From Streptomyces sp. NBC_01288 (GTDB lineage Bacteria > Actinomycetota > Actinomycetes > Streptomycetales > Streptomycetaceae), in contig NZ_CP108427.1 of NCBI RefSeq assembly GCF_035982055.1, positions 2,046,001-2,110,000 of the forward strand: a DNA stretch of 64,000 bases, read 5' to 3'. Made by a program: the position numbers and the translations under genes. Shown here in pieces: positions 34,897-43,883 of this stretch (its first letter is position 1; each line of letters starts with the position of its first letter). The notes beneath the pieces are model-generated. The model had not been told where the DNA came from and ran no database searches. It worked only from the letters and a program-made list of their open reading frames with translations.

Positions 34897-34970
34897 GTGG
34901 TCGGTGCGTGAGGCGCCGCCCTGGACCCCGCGCTTGACCCCGCGCTTGACCGCGGGCACCGGCGGGGGTC

Positions 34971-35351
34971 TCAGTCGCCAGGGGTGACCGGCCCGGGGGC
35001 GGCGTCGAGTGCGTCGAGGACCGCGTCGCCGTTTGCCCTCGCCCACTCGGTCAGCGTGTGGATCGGGTCGAGCAATGTCGCGCCGAGCGGGGTGAGTTCG
35101 TACTCGACGCGGGGTGGTACCTCGGCGTAGGCGTGGCGGTGGACGAGTCCGTGGGACTCCAGTCGGCGGAGGGTCTGGGTGAGCATCTTGCGGGAGATGC
35201 CGCCGATCAGGTCGATCAACTCGCCATGGCGCACCGGGCCCTTGCTGAGGGCGTAGAGCACGACCGCCGTCCACTTGTCGGCGATCAGCTCGACCGTCAG
35301 ACGCGCCGGGCAGTCGGCGAGAAAGGGATCGCCGGGACCGAAACCGCTCAT
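34971..35351 (-). CDS. HxlR-family transcriptional regulator
   Basis: 126 aa winged-helix protein with the family Cys near the N-terminus (LADCPARLTVELIADKW), the HTH in RHGELIDLIGGISRKML and the wing in YAEVPPRVEYELT. It is divergent from an NADP-dependent oxidoreductase gene, the typical HxlR arrangement for electrophile or quinone stress. The Cys suggests redox sensing. The ~90-bp gap should hold shared operators. Confidence 0.9.
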   Translation of the reverse strand: MSGFGPGDPFLADCPARLTVELIADKWTAVVLYALSKGPVRHGELIDLIGGISRKMLTQTLRRLESHGLVHRHAYAEVPPRVEYELTPLGATLLDPIHTLTEWARANGDAVLDALDAAPGPVTPGD

Positions 35352-35444
35352 GACGCCAAGGTACCTGCTGAGGTACCTGTCGGTTCCTATCGGAAACCTA
35401 GCCTGGGTGCTCTCCCTCCTTTCCCGTCCAAAGCCAGGAGAGTC

Positions 35445-36401
35445 ATGCCAGTCGTGCCAGTCAGTCGAGTCATGCGCGTCATCACCCAGCACACGCTCGG
35501 CGGTCCTGAAGTGCTCACCGTCGTGGACGCGCCCGAGCCCCGGGCCCTTCCGACCGAGGTTCTCGTCCGCGTCAGGGCGATCGGACTGAACCCGTTGGAG
35601 GCGCGGCTGCGGGCCGGCGAGTTCCCGCTGATCGGGCGGCCGCCGTTCGTCCTCGGCTGGGACATCAGCGGCGTGGTCGAACAGGCGCCGGGGACATGGC
35701 GGTTCAGGCCCGGTGACGAGGTGTTCGGGATGCCGCTGTTCCCCCGGGCGGCGAACGCGTACGCCGAGGTCGTGGCGGCGCCGGCGTTGCACCTGGCCCG
35801 CAAGCCGGTGTCGCTCTCGCATGTCGAGGCGTCGGCGCTCCCGGTCGTCGGGCTGACGGCGTGGCAGGGGCTCGTCGACCTCGGTGGTGTGCGCGAGGGC
35901 GACCGTGTCCTGGTCCACGGCGGTGGTGGCGGGGTCGGCCATGTCGCGATCCAGATCGCGAAAGCGCTCGGCGCGTACGTGGTCGCGACCGCCGGAAAGA
36001 GCAAGCGGACGTTCGTCGAGGGGCTCGGCGCCGACGAGGTGATCGACTACACGGCGGTCGACTTCGCCGGCGCCGTCCGTGACATCGACCTCGTGCTCGA
36101 CACGATCGGCGGCGACACCGTCGAGCGGTCGCTCCAAGTGCTGCGCCCTGGTGGTCACTTGGTGACGGCCGTCGCCGAGGACGATCCGAAGCTGATCGCC
36201 GAGTACGAGGCGGCCGGCATGCGTTTCAGCGGTATCGCGGTCGACCCCGATCCGGTTGCCCTGCGCGGTCTCGTCGAACTCGTCGAACAGGGCAGGCTCC
36301 GGGTCCACGTGCAGGAGACGTTCCCGTTCGAGCGCGTCGCCGACGCGCACCGGCTGCTCGACGCCGGTCACCTCCAGGGCAAGCTCGTCCTCACCGTCTG
36401 A
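35445..36401 (+). CDS. Zinc-independent NADP-dependent oxidoreductase (quinone oxidoreductase-like MDR)
   Basis: 318 aa, ATG preceded by AGGAGAG (a second ATG at 35472 is the common family start). MDR fold: GLNPLEARLRAGEF, FVLGWDISGVVE, GDEVFGM, the nucleotide motif VLVHGGGGGVGHVAIQIAKALGA and EVIDY. No catalytic-zinc Cys/His cluster is seen, so it belongs to the quinone reductase group. Probably controlled by the divergent HxlR regulator. Confidence 0.87.
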   Translation: MPVVPVSRVMRVITQHTLGGPEVLTVVDAPEPRALPTEVLVRVRAIGLNPLEARLRAGEFPLIGRPPFVLGWDISGVVEQAPGTWRFRPGDEVFGMPLFPRAANAYAEVVAAPALHLARKPVSLSHVEASALPVVGLTAWQGLVDLGGVREGDRVLVHGGGGGVGHVAIQIAKALGAYVVATAGKSKRTFVEGLGADEVIDYTAVDFAGAVRDIDLVLDTIGGDTVERSLQVLRPGGHLVTAVAEDDPKLIAEYEAAGMRFSGIAVDPDPVALRGLVELVEQGRLRVHVQETFPFERVADAHRLLDAGHLQGKLVLTV

Positions 36402-36561
36402 TCCGTTCAGGTCATGGGGCCACCTCGCGTGAGCCAGGCATCACTGACCAGCCGGCGGGCGGAGCGAGCGGTGGCGGCCGGTGGAGGTGAGTTGCTCGGC
36501 GGCGAGAATCACTGGCGGTCCGGCGGCTCGCATGATCGTGGCGTGGGCGGAGGGAGGCCGG

Positions 36562-37975
36562 ATGGGTGCCGTCGGGATCGGCTGGCTGGACGCGACCGCG
36601 TTGGCGGAGTTGATCCGTACGCGCCAGGTCTCCGCGGTGGACGTGGCGCGGGAGTGTCTGGAGCGCATCGACAGGATCGGCTCCCGGCTCAACTCCATCG
36701 TCACGGTCCTGGCCGATCAGGCGCTCGCCGCCGCCCGCGCGGCCGATGAGGCGGTGGTGGGCGGTGGCTCACTCGGTCCGTTCCACGGTGTGCCGTTCAC
36801 GGTGTAGGACTCGCTCGACGTGGCGGGGGCACGGACCACACGCGGGTCCGCGCTGTTCCGGGACCGGGTCGCCACGGCGGACGCGACGGCCGTAGCGCGC
36901 ATGCGAGCGGCCGGCGTCCTTGTCCTGGCCAAGACGAATCTGCCCGAGTTCTCCTACTGGACCGAGACGGACAACCTCCTCGTCGGGCGGGCGGACAACC
37001 CGTGGGACCCGGAGCGGACCCCGGGTGGTTCCAGCGGGGGTGAGTCGGCCGTGATCGCCGTGGGCCTGTCGCCGCTGGGGTTGGGCAGTGACGTGGCGAT
37101 CTCGGTGCGCGGCCCGGCCCACGACACCGGCATCGTCGCGCTGGAGGCCACCCGCGGCCGGATACCGGGCACCGGGCACTGGCCGGACGTACCCCGCCGG
37201 TGCTGGCACGTCGGGCCGATGGCCCGCAGCGTGCGCGACATCGCGACCGCGCTGCGCGTCCTGTCCGGACCCGACGGTGTCGACGGCCATGTACGGCACT
37301 CGCCGCCCCTTGCCGACAGAACATCGGGCTTGGTGGCGGGACTTCGGGTGGGCTGGGCGTGTGAGCCCGCCTTCGGACCGATCGATCCTGACGTGACCGC
37401 CACCGTCGCGGCAGCGGCCAACGCTCTGCGGGATCTGGGCTGTGTGGTCGAGCCGGCCCCTCCGCGAGGGCTGGAGTCGATCGACGCGACCGCGCTGAGC
37501 ACCGTGCTCTTCACCGCCGAAGTCGTGCCGTGCCTCAGGGAGGTGGCGGCCGGCCGCGAGTCCGAACTGCACCCGATGACCCGCCGCACCCTGAAGGCGG
37601 CAGACGTGGCACTCGCCGACCTCCTCAACGCGCAGCAGCGGGTCGCCGAGCTCAGCGCCCTGTTCGCGGGCTACTTCCAGCAGTACGACGTGCTGTTGTG
37701 CCCGGTGTGCCCGGTTCCCGCTCCGCGCCATGCCCAGTCCGGTTTCGACGTCGCGGGAGTACGAGTGCCCGCACGCGGCATCATGCGGGGCCACGGTTCC
37801 GTTCAACCTCACCGGGCTGCCGGCCCTGTCCCTGCCGTTCGGGGTCAGCACCGAGGGCCTGCCCATCGGCGTACAACTCGTCTCCCGCTGGTACGACGAG
37901 GCGACGATCCTGCGCGTGGGAGCGGCCCTGGAGTCGGTCAGCCCGGTGCGCGACCGGCACCCTGACATGGGGTGA
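36562..37975 (+). pseudogene. Amidase-signature enzyme gene with stop codon and frameshift
   Basis: ATG after GGGAGG. The reading runs to GPFHGVPFTV, then a TAG (36805-36807) stands where the catalytic Lys (AAG in PFTVKDSLDVAG) belongs. The frame then continues intact through the Ser motif GGSSGGESA to about 37780. One extra G in GCGGGGCC shifts it, and the rest ([18 protein letters not shown] ... QLVSRWYDE) is in the +1 frame to 37975. The enzyme would hydrolyse amides; two lesions make it a pseudogene unless the stop is read through. Confidence 0.88.
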
Positions 37976-38112
37976 TCCCACGCCTCAGGCCATGGGGCAG
38001 TCTGCCCACCAGCGCACAGCGGAGGACGCGCGCCCCGCTCGCACTCCAACACTCCCTTACCGGTCGGACAAAGCGCTGATACTACGGACACCTGCACGAG
38101 GGGGGGACGAAA

Positions 38113-38838
38113 GTGACACGCACCGACACAGGCTCCGACGACGGCACCACGGGCAACGAACCGCAGGGTGAGGACGACAAGAGCAACAACAGGACCAAGA
38201 TCGCGATCGCGTCCATCGGCGCACTGGCGGCCGTGGCCGCAGCAGCCGCCGGAGCCTGGTTCACTCATGACGGTGACGCCAAGGAGACATCGGCCGGCTC
38301 TTCGGTCTCCGCGCCCGCCTCCACACCCCTCTCGACCGCGGCCGACGACCCCTGCGACCTGAAACGGCTCGCCGACTCCTGGAATCAGCCGCCGTCCCAG
38401 CGCTACAACGAGACGCTCTTCGCGAACCACGACGCGCCGCTCGTCTACACCCAGGTGGGCGGCCCGGCGAGAAGCCCCGAGATCAGCGTCAAGGGGCAGA
38501 TGAGCCTCAACATCCCGGCAGGCCAGGTCCTCTACCTCGTCACCCGGCCCGACCCCGATTCGAAGGACGAGTTCGGACACCCGGGCAACGGCCGTTTCTA
38601 TCCGGGCACGCCCGTCAGCCCCACATCCGGCGGTTGCTGGGAGGACGACAACCACTCGGTCGGCTACATCGGTGTCGAGGGAATCAGCGAGACCTACCTG
38701 CTGGTCCTCGTCGGTTCCGACCAGGCCGCGAAGTTCCCGGCCGCCCGCGAGGCGAAGGACTGGGACGGATACAGCGCGGAGGACTGGCGGGCGCTCACCA
38801 AGATCGACGTCATGAACTTCCACGTCTCAACGGCCTAG
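38113..38838 (+). CDS. Membrane-anchored hypothetical protein
   Basis: 241 aa, GTG after a G-rich ribosome site. A charged, Asp/Asn-rich cytoplasmic N-terminus (~35 residues) is followed by one membrane helix (IAIASIGALAAVAAAAAGAW), a Ser/Thr/Ala linker and a probably external domain of ~150 residues with two Cys (DPCDLKRL, SGGCWED). No known domain is recognised. It stands alone between a pseudogene and convergent genes. Confidence 0.65.
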   Translation: MTRTDTGSDDGTTGNEPQGEDDKSNNRTKIAIASIGALAAVAAAAAGAWFTHDGDAKETSAGSSVSAPASTPLSTAADDPCDLKRLADSWNQPPSQRYNETLFANHDAPLVYTQVGGPARSPEISVKGQMSLNIPAGQVLYLVTRPDPDSKDEFGHPGNGRFYPGTPVSPTSGGCWEDDNHSVGYIGVEGISETYLLVLVGSDQAAKFPAAREAKDWDGYSAEDWRALTKIDVMNFHVSTA

Positions 38839-38871
38839 TCCCGGAGAGGAGTTGCCACCCGTTCCGTGAGG

Positions 38872-40110
38872 TCAGCGCGCCCTACGGAAGGTCTCGCGGA
38901 CGTCGCCGACGTAGGCCTCGGGGTTTTCGTAGTGCCCGAAGTGGCCGCCCTTGTGGTGGGCGTTGACGTTGATCGCGTTGAACGTGGCGCGGGTCGGGCC
39001 GTTCTCGAAGGCGGCGACGCGTTCTTCGACGGTGGTGACGCCGGGCGGGTAGACGTCGCCGAGCAGGAAGGTGAAGCCGGCCGGCGGTTCGACCACGGGG
39101 TGGCGGTCGTGCAGCGGGGTCCAGGGGTGGCGGATCGTGTTGCGGTACATGCGGATGGACGTGCCGATGGACTGGGTGACCCAGAAGACGGTGGCCTGGG
39201 TGAGGACGAAGTCGCGGGAGAAGACGGCGTCGAAGTCGTTGTTCTTGTCGCTCCACTTCTTCCAGCGTTGCAGCAGCCAGGCGAGCATGCCGATCGGGGA
39301 GTCGTTCAGGCCGTGGGTGAGCGTCGACGCGTCGAGCATGTGGACGGCGACGTGGGAGGCGTAGGTGGCATGCAACTTGAGAATGTCCGCGCGCAGTTCG
39401 GGCGAGGCGTCCGCCGGGATCGGCGCACCCGCGGTGAGGTCCCAGAAGCGGTCGTGCTGGAACATGCCCGGGAGCAGATCGTGGCCGTAGTGCAGGGCGA
39501 TGATGCTGTCGCCGTACTTGTGGCCGAGCGCGCTGTTGACCAGGGCGCCGTAGTCGCTGCCCAGTGACCCGTACCTGTCGTGGCCCAGGACGTCGGTCAT
39601 GAGCTGGTGGAGGATGTCGGCGATCTTCCAGTAGTTGAGGTCGCCGCGGGTGACGGGGGTGGACCACGCAAAGCCGGGCAGGGTCGGCACGATGACGTCG
39701 AACGCGTCGGCCGGGTCGCCCCCGTGAGCGGCGGGGTCCGCCAGCGGGTCGATGAGCGGGTAGCTGAACTCGCCCGGCCACGGCCAGCCGTGCAGGATCA
39801 GCAGCGGGGTCGGGTTCGGGCCCTTGCCGGGCTTGCGGACGAAGTGGACGGGAGTGCCGTCGATCTCCACCTTGTACTGCTCGTAGCCGTTCAGCCGCTT
39901 CTCCGCCGCACGCCAGTCGAAACCGTCGGCCCAGTACTCGACCAACGGCTTGAGGTAGGCCGTACTCAGGCCGTAGTACTCCTCCTCGTTGTCCAGGTCG
40001 TCGAAGAAACGGGTCGCCCTGAGGCGCACCGCGAGGTCGTCCAGGACGTCCTGTCCCACATCGATCGTGAACCGTTCCGGAGAACGGCTGCCGCTGCTGT
40101 TGTCACTCAT
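38872..40110 (-). CDS. Epoxide hydrolase (EHN-type alpha/beta hydrolase)
   Basis: 412 aa. An N-terminal EHN segment (LDDLAVRLRATRFFDD, GFDWRAAEKRLNGYEQYKV) is followed by the alpha/beta-hydrolase core: oxyanion-hole LHGWPWPGEF, nucleophile region GSLGSDYGALVNS (Asp) and the catalytic His in KGGHFGHYENPE. It opens epoxides to diols. It lies downstream of a SnoaL-like gene in the same direction and probably in one transcript, under the TetR operator at 40866. Confidence 0.87.
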   Translation of the reverse strand: MSDNSSGSRSPERFTIDVGQDVLDDLAVRLRATRFFDDLDNEEEYYGLSTAYLKPLVEYWADGFDWRAAEKRLNGYEQYKVEIDGTPVHFVRKPGKGPNPTPLLILHGWPWPGEFSYPLIDPLADPAAHGGDPADAFDVIVPTLPGFAWSTPVTRGDLNYWKIADILHQLMTDVLGHDRYGSLGSDYGALVNSALGHKYGDSIIALHYGHDLLPGMFQHDRFWDLTAGAPIPADASPELRADILKLHATYASHVAVHMLDASTLTHGLNDSPIGMLAWLLQRWKKWSDKNNDFDAVFSRDFVLTQATVFWVTQSIGTSIRMYRNTIRHPWTPLHDRHPVVEPPAGFTFLLGDVYPPGVTTVEERVAAFENGPTRATFNAINVNAHHKGGHFGHYENPEAYVGDVRETFRRAR

Positions 40111-40127
40111 GCGTCCATTGCTCTCTC

Positions 40128-40192
40128 GTGAGGTGAGGTGAGGTGAGGTGAGGTGAGGTGGGGTGAGGTGGGGTGAGGTGGGGTGAGGTGGG
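40128..40192 (+). repeat. GGTGA/GGTGG pentamer tandem repeat
   Basis: About a dozen units of AGGTG and GGGTG between the epoxide hydrolase and SnoaL-like genes. On the minus strand, the direction of transcription, it reads as CACCT repeats. Its copy number may vary and change the spacing between the two genes. Confidence 0.85.
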
Positions 40193-40211
40193 CATTGGCG
40201 GATTCGGCGGG

Positions 40212-40670
40212 TCAGTGGGTGAAGTCGAGGCGCAGCCGGGTCTGCTTCAGCTCGGCGATGTACCAGGAGCCGTCCACCTTGACGAACCGTGCGTGGTAGT
40301 GGCCGTAGCCGTGCATGCCCTTGAAGGGGAACTCCTCGTTGACCGCCGCGCTTTCGGGGCGGGTGATGATGTCCTCCATCGCCCACACGCCATGGGCCGA
40401 GGTCGCCGAGTCCACGTCGATCTCGTCCGAGAACAGGTGGTGGACCAGGACATCGTCGGGACCGCCGCTCGCGCCGACGGTCCTCGCGATCTCCTCGCGA
40501 CCCTCCATACGCAGCCACACCGACCCGTCGGGCTTGTGCGGGGTGAAGGTGCCGTCCGGCGTGAACGTGGCGGCCAGGTCCTGCCAGCGATGGTGGTCCG
40601 CGGAGTAGACGTAACGGGCCATCAGGCGACGGAGATCCTCGATGACGCCGAGACGCTCGACAGCGTTCAT
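40212..40670 (-). CDS. SnoaL-like / nuclear transport factor 2 family protein
   Basis: 152 aa. An N-terminal helix (ERLGVIEDLRRLMARYVYSAD) and the cone-shaped NTF2 pattern (FTPDGTF, GREEIARTVG, YGHYHARFVKVDGSWYIAELK) identify the SnoaL-like fold used by cyclases, isomerases and small hydrolases. It is the first gene of a probable pair with the epoxide hydrolase, suggesting a shared catabolic substrate. Chemistry not determined. Confidence 0.82.
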   Translation of the reverse strand: MNAVERLGVIEDLRRLMARYVYSADHHRWQDLAATFTPDGTFTPHKPDGSVWLRMEGREEIARTVGASGGPDDVLVHHLFSDEIDVDSATSAHGVWAMEDIITRPESAAVNEEFPFKGMHGYGHYHARFVKVDGSWYIAELKQTRLRLDFTH

Positions 40671-40865
40671 GGGCGGTCACTTTCCCTTTGGTCTCAGGGG
40701 TGTTGAGGGGCTTTGAGGCCGCGCGCTTCCCGCCGGCAAGCGCGACGCCGGTCGACGAGGCCAGCACGGATCAGTCGCAGCCGAAGACCAAGACCCGATG
40801 GCCGAAGCCGCCGAAGGCCGAAGCCCTGCGTGGACCGGACAGTCCAACAGTGCGCGCCCGAAAAA

Positions 40866-40879
40866 GGACTGTCAAGTCC
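40866..40879. promoter_or_regulatory. Putative TetR operator GGACTGTCAAGTCC
   Basis: Near-palindrome GGACT-N4-AGTCC upstream of the SnoaL-like gene, matching two others around the neighbouring TetR gene. Confidence 0.55.
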
Positions 40880-40887
40880 AGTCTTGG

Positions 40888-41478
40888 TTATGAAGTCGAC
40901 GCCGCGGACCTCATCGGCTCGATCGCGGCCGTGAGAGCGGCCTCCAGACAGTCGATGCGATCCGTCATCTGCAGGAGCACCACGCCACCCTGAACAGCCG
41001 CCAGAACACTCCTCGCGCAGCCGACCGCCATCCCGCGGTCGGGAAGCAGCGCCCCCGTGCCGCGCAGCAGAGCCGCTTCCCACGTGGCGAACAGATCCGA
41101 GACCACGGTTCGCGCCACGGGGGAGGATTTACCGAGCTCGGAGGTGAGGCTCCCCAGCGGGCAGCGGCGCCCCAACTCGCCGTAGTGGCACAGCACCGCC
41201 TCGCGCCACGCCTGCCAGGACTCCCAGGTCGTCAGGTCGTCCAGATAGGGCCGCTGCACCTCCAGCACCTGGTCGGCCTCGCGCCGGGCCACGGCCACGA
41301 GCATGTCGATCCGGCCGTCCGGGAAGTAGTGGAAGAGCTGACTCTTGCTCGTCGACGTCGCCGCCCGTACGTCGTCCAGGGTCGTCTCCGCCGCGCCCTT
41401 CTCCCGGATCAGCAGAGCGGCCGCGACCACGATGCGGTGCCGCGTGGCCATGCCTTTGGCGGTCATACCTCGGTTCAT
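40888..41478 (-). CDS. TetR-family transcriptional regulator
   Basis: 196 aa. The N-terminal HTH reads TRHRIVVAAALLIREKGAAE, TTLDDVRAATSTSKSQLFHYF, with DGRIDMLVAV following. The C-terminal domain (PLGSLTSELGKSSP) is of the group that controls small redox enzymes. The start ATG at 41478 gives the longest family-like form. GGACTN4AGTCC-like sites before its own start, before the SDR gene and before the SnoaL-like gene suggest it represses all three units. Confidence 0.87.
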   Translation of the reverse strand: MNRGMTAKGMATRHRIVVAAALLIREKGAAETTLDDVRAATSTSKSQLFHYFPDGRIDMLVAVARREADQVLEVQRPYLDDLTTWESWQAWREAVLCHYGELGRRCPLGSLTSELGKSSPVARTVVSDLFATWEAALLRGTGALLPDRGMAVGCARSVLAAVQGGVVLLQMTDRIDCLEAALTAAIEPMRSAASTS

Positions 41479-41502
41479 GCACCCATCATCCCATCTCGCT
41501 GG

Positions 41503-41516
41503 ACTCGGAGGTCCAG
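41503..41516. promoter_or_regulatory. Putative TetR operator GGACTCGGAGGTCC
   Basis: Imperfect copy of the GGACT-N4-AGTCC site, 25 bp before the TetR start codon, where autoregulation would act. Confidence 0.45.
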
Positions 41517-41637
41517 TCAGCGGAAGGATCGGGATGCCGATCCAGCGCGCCACCAGCCCGAACTCGCCGAGTGCCGCACCCGACCGCCGCGACTCCCCCC
41601 ACCACACTCTCGACCACCCCGCCGTATTCCCCAATCT

Positions 41638-41651
41638 GGACTTGCAAGTCC
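41638..41651. promoter_or_regulatory. Putative TetR operator GGACTTGCAAGTCC
   Basis: Perfect 14-bp palindrome upstream of the SDR gene and divergent to the TetR gene; the best of three related sites. Confidence 0.6.
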
Positions 41652-41788
41652 AATCTTTCCACCCTACGGTGGCACCCGCGCCCTGGCTGTCAGGGCAGCC
41701 CCCGCCCTGCCTGCCGAAGGCGATCCGCCTGTTCGGCCGCGCGGGTTCATCGCGGAGCGCCAAGCGGGATCAAGCAACGGAGTGGATG

Positions 41789-42550
41789 ATGTCGATGCGC
41801 CTTGAGGGCAAGACCGCCCTGGTCACGGGGGCGACCAGCAACATCGGGCGAGCGATCGCGGAGGCCTTCGCTCGCGAGGGTGCGTATGTCGCCGTCTCCG
41901 GGCGCAGCCCCGAGCGGGGCAAGGAGGTCGTCGCCGGGATCCGCGCACGCGGTGGCCGTGCCGAGTTCGTGCGGGCCGACCTGGACGGCAGCGCCGCCGC
42001 CTCGCGGACGCTGGCCCAGGAGGCGACGCGGATCCTCGGCGGCCGTATCGACGTCCTGGTCAACAACGCCGGCATCTACCCCAGCGCCACCACGGCAGCC
42101 ACCGACGAGAAGACCTTCGACCAGGTCTACGCCGTGAACGTGAAGGCCCCGTTCTTCCTGACCGCGGCCGTCGCCCCCGCCATGGTGGAGGCCGGCGGCG
42201 GGGTGATCATCAACCTCGGTTCCTGGATCGCGCGGCTGGGCATTCCCAGCGCCCTCTACAGTTCCACCAAGGGAGCCGTGGAGACGCTGACCCGGGCCTG
42301 GGCGGCGGAGTTCGGGCCGCAGGGGGTACGCGTGAACGCGATCTCCCCGGGCGTGGTGCTGGCGCCGGCGCCAGGGGAGAGCCACCCGGCCGAGATCATG
42401 ATGCAGGGCACCCCCGCGGGCCGGATGGGCACCCCGGACGAGGTCGCGAACGCCGCCGTGTACCTGGCCGGCGACGATTCCTCGTTCGTGCACGGCATCG
42501 TGCTCGATGTCGACGGCGGCCGTACCACCGCTGCGGTCATCGCCAAATGA
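41789..42550 (+). CDS. Short-chain dehydrogenase/reductase
   Basis: 253 aa, second of two adjacent ATG codons, at good distance from ACGGAG. Classical SDR: TGATSNIGRAIAEAF (cofactor motif), NNAG, active-site Ser in INLGSWIARLG, YSSTKGAVE (Tyr and Lys) and C-terminal GDDSSFVHGIVLDVDGG. The Arg after the second strand (SGRSPER) suggests NADP. It diverges from the TetR gene with a perfect palindrome between them. Confidence 0.9.
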   Translation: MSMRLEGKTALVTGATSNIGRAIAEAFAREGAYVAVSGRSPERGKEVVAGIRARGGRAEFVRADLDGSAAASRTLAQEATRILGGRIDVLVNNAGIYPSATTAATDEKTFDQVYAVNVKAPFFLTAAVAPAMVEAGGGVIINLGSWIARLGIPSALYSSTKGAVETLTRAWAAEFGPQGVRVNAISPGVVLAPAPGESHPAEIMMQGTPAGRMGTPDEVANAAVYLAGDDSSFVHGIVLDVDGGRTTAAVIAK

Positions 42551-42614
42551 CGCTACCCAACACCTTTGACAGAAAGGGCAGTTGACCCTCGCGGAGCAGT
42601 CACCGAGCGCACCC

Positions 42615-43883
42615 CTACGGCACCCCCGCCTCGAACAGCACATACCCGGCATACGACCCCGACGCCAGCGCCGCGATCCCCAACAGCAGGCACAGTACGG
42701 GCAGTTGGAGGGTGCGGAGCTTGACGGCCAGCGGGATGAAGAGGGGGAAGCACGGGAGGAGATAGCGGGAGACGTTGCCGAAGATCTGCTGGCTGCCCAG
42801 GACCAGGGCGAGGGTGAGCAGGGTGTAGACGGTCAGGACGGCCGGTGGGCGCAGACGGATCAGGAGGGGGATCAGAAGTGCGGCCAGCAGGACGACGGCC
42901 ACGCCGATGGTGTCCTCGAAGGGGAACGCGGACAGGTAGTCGAAGTGGCCGACCGCCACGGAGCCGAAGACGTCGACGGTGTGCTTGCCGTAGTCGAAGC
43001 TGTGCGCCCAGGCGCCGCTCTGGAGCTTGAAGTAGCCTGCCAGATCGCCCATTTCATTGCCGACCCAGAGGAGGTAACCGATCAGGCCGAGCGGTGCGAT
43101 CGCCATCGCGATCCATGGGCCCGCGAGGTTCTCCCGGCGGCGGTGGAGCGTTTGCAGGGCGGCGACCGCGAGGGCGGCGATGAGCGCAACGGCCGTCGGG
43201 CGGTTGAGGCCGGCGGCGAAGGTGAGGACGCCCGCCGTGAGCCAGCGGTCGGTCATCACCGCGTAGCAGGCCCAGACGGCGAGGGCGATGTAGAGGGACT
43301 CCGAGTACGCCGACCACTCCATGCCGGAGCCGGGCCAGACCGCCCAGAGCCCGGCCGCCGCCAACCCGGCTCGCCTGCCCCCGAACCGGGCCGTCACGGC
43401 GTAGATGCCGAGCGCCGCCGCGAACGACGCCACGACCGAGACCAGCATCCCGGAGCCGTACAGACCCAGGCCCGTGACGTCGGAGACCAGTCGCATCGTC
43501 GCCGGGTAGAGCGGGAAGAAGGCCGCCGAGTTGCCTTCGAGGGTGATCAGGCCTGTGGCGCCGGGGACTTGGACCAGCGCGGGGTGGTAGCCGTGTGCGG
43601 CGATCTGCTGGTACCACCAGCCGTCCCACGTCGCGAGTACGTCCCAGGCGTGGGCGCCGCCGCCGAAGCGCGGGTTCCTCGTCCGGAAGCCGCCGTCGGA
43701 GTCCAGCAGGTACATGAACACGGAGAAGCCGATGAGCTTCAGCGCGCCGTACAGCGCGAGCACCGGGCCGTAGTGGCGGGCCGTGCGGCGCAGGAACTCG
43801 CCAACGTCCTTGTGTGGAGCGGCCGTTGAGGTTTCCGGGGAGGTCTTGGAGACGGGCTGGGCAAGCGTCGTCGTATCGCTCAT
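42615..43883 (-). CDS. Multi-pass membrane glycosyltransferase (PIG-V/GT39-like)
   Basis: 422 aa with about ten hydrophobic helices, an early WDGWWYQQIAAHGY (the W-D and following acidic loop typical of lipid-linked-sugar mannosyltransferases) and FFPLYP. The ATG overlaps the stop of the preceding GT2 gene (ATGA). It likely uses a polyprenyl-phosphate sugar made by that GT2 to glycosylate a cell-surface target. Donor and acceptor are unknown. Confidence 0.78.
   Translation of the reverse strand: MSDTTTLAQPVSKTSPETSTAAPHKDVGEFLRRTARHYGPVLALYGALKLIGFSVFMYLLDSDGGFRTRNPRFGGGAHAWDVLATWDGWWYQQIAAHGYHPALVQVPGATGLITLEGNSAAFFPLYPATMRLVSDVTGLGLYGSGMLVSVVASFAAALGIYAVTARFGGRRAGLAAAGLWAVWPGSGMEWSAYSESLYIALAVWACYAVMTDRWLTAGVLTFAAGLNRPTAVALIAALAVAALQTLHRRRENLAGPWIAMAIAPLGLIGYLLWVGNEMGDLAGYFKLQSGAWAHSFDYGKHTVDVFGSVAVGHFDYLSAFPFEDTIGVAVVLLAALLIPLLIRLRPPAVLTVYTLLTLALVLGSQQIFGNVSRYLLPCFPLFIPLAVKLRTLQLPVLCLLLGIAALASGSYAGYVLFEAGVP

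Noticed and set aside
34036..35274. 412-codon open frame on the minus strand through the HxlR/intergenic region
   Set aside because: The upstream part is out of frame with the clear HxlR gene and has Arg/Pro-rich shadow composition; only the HTH start at 34458 is protein-like.
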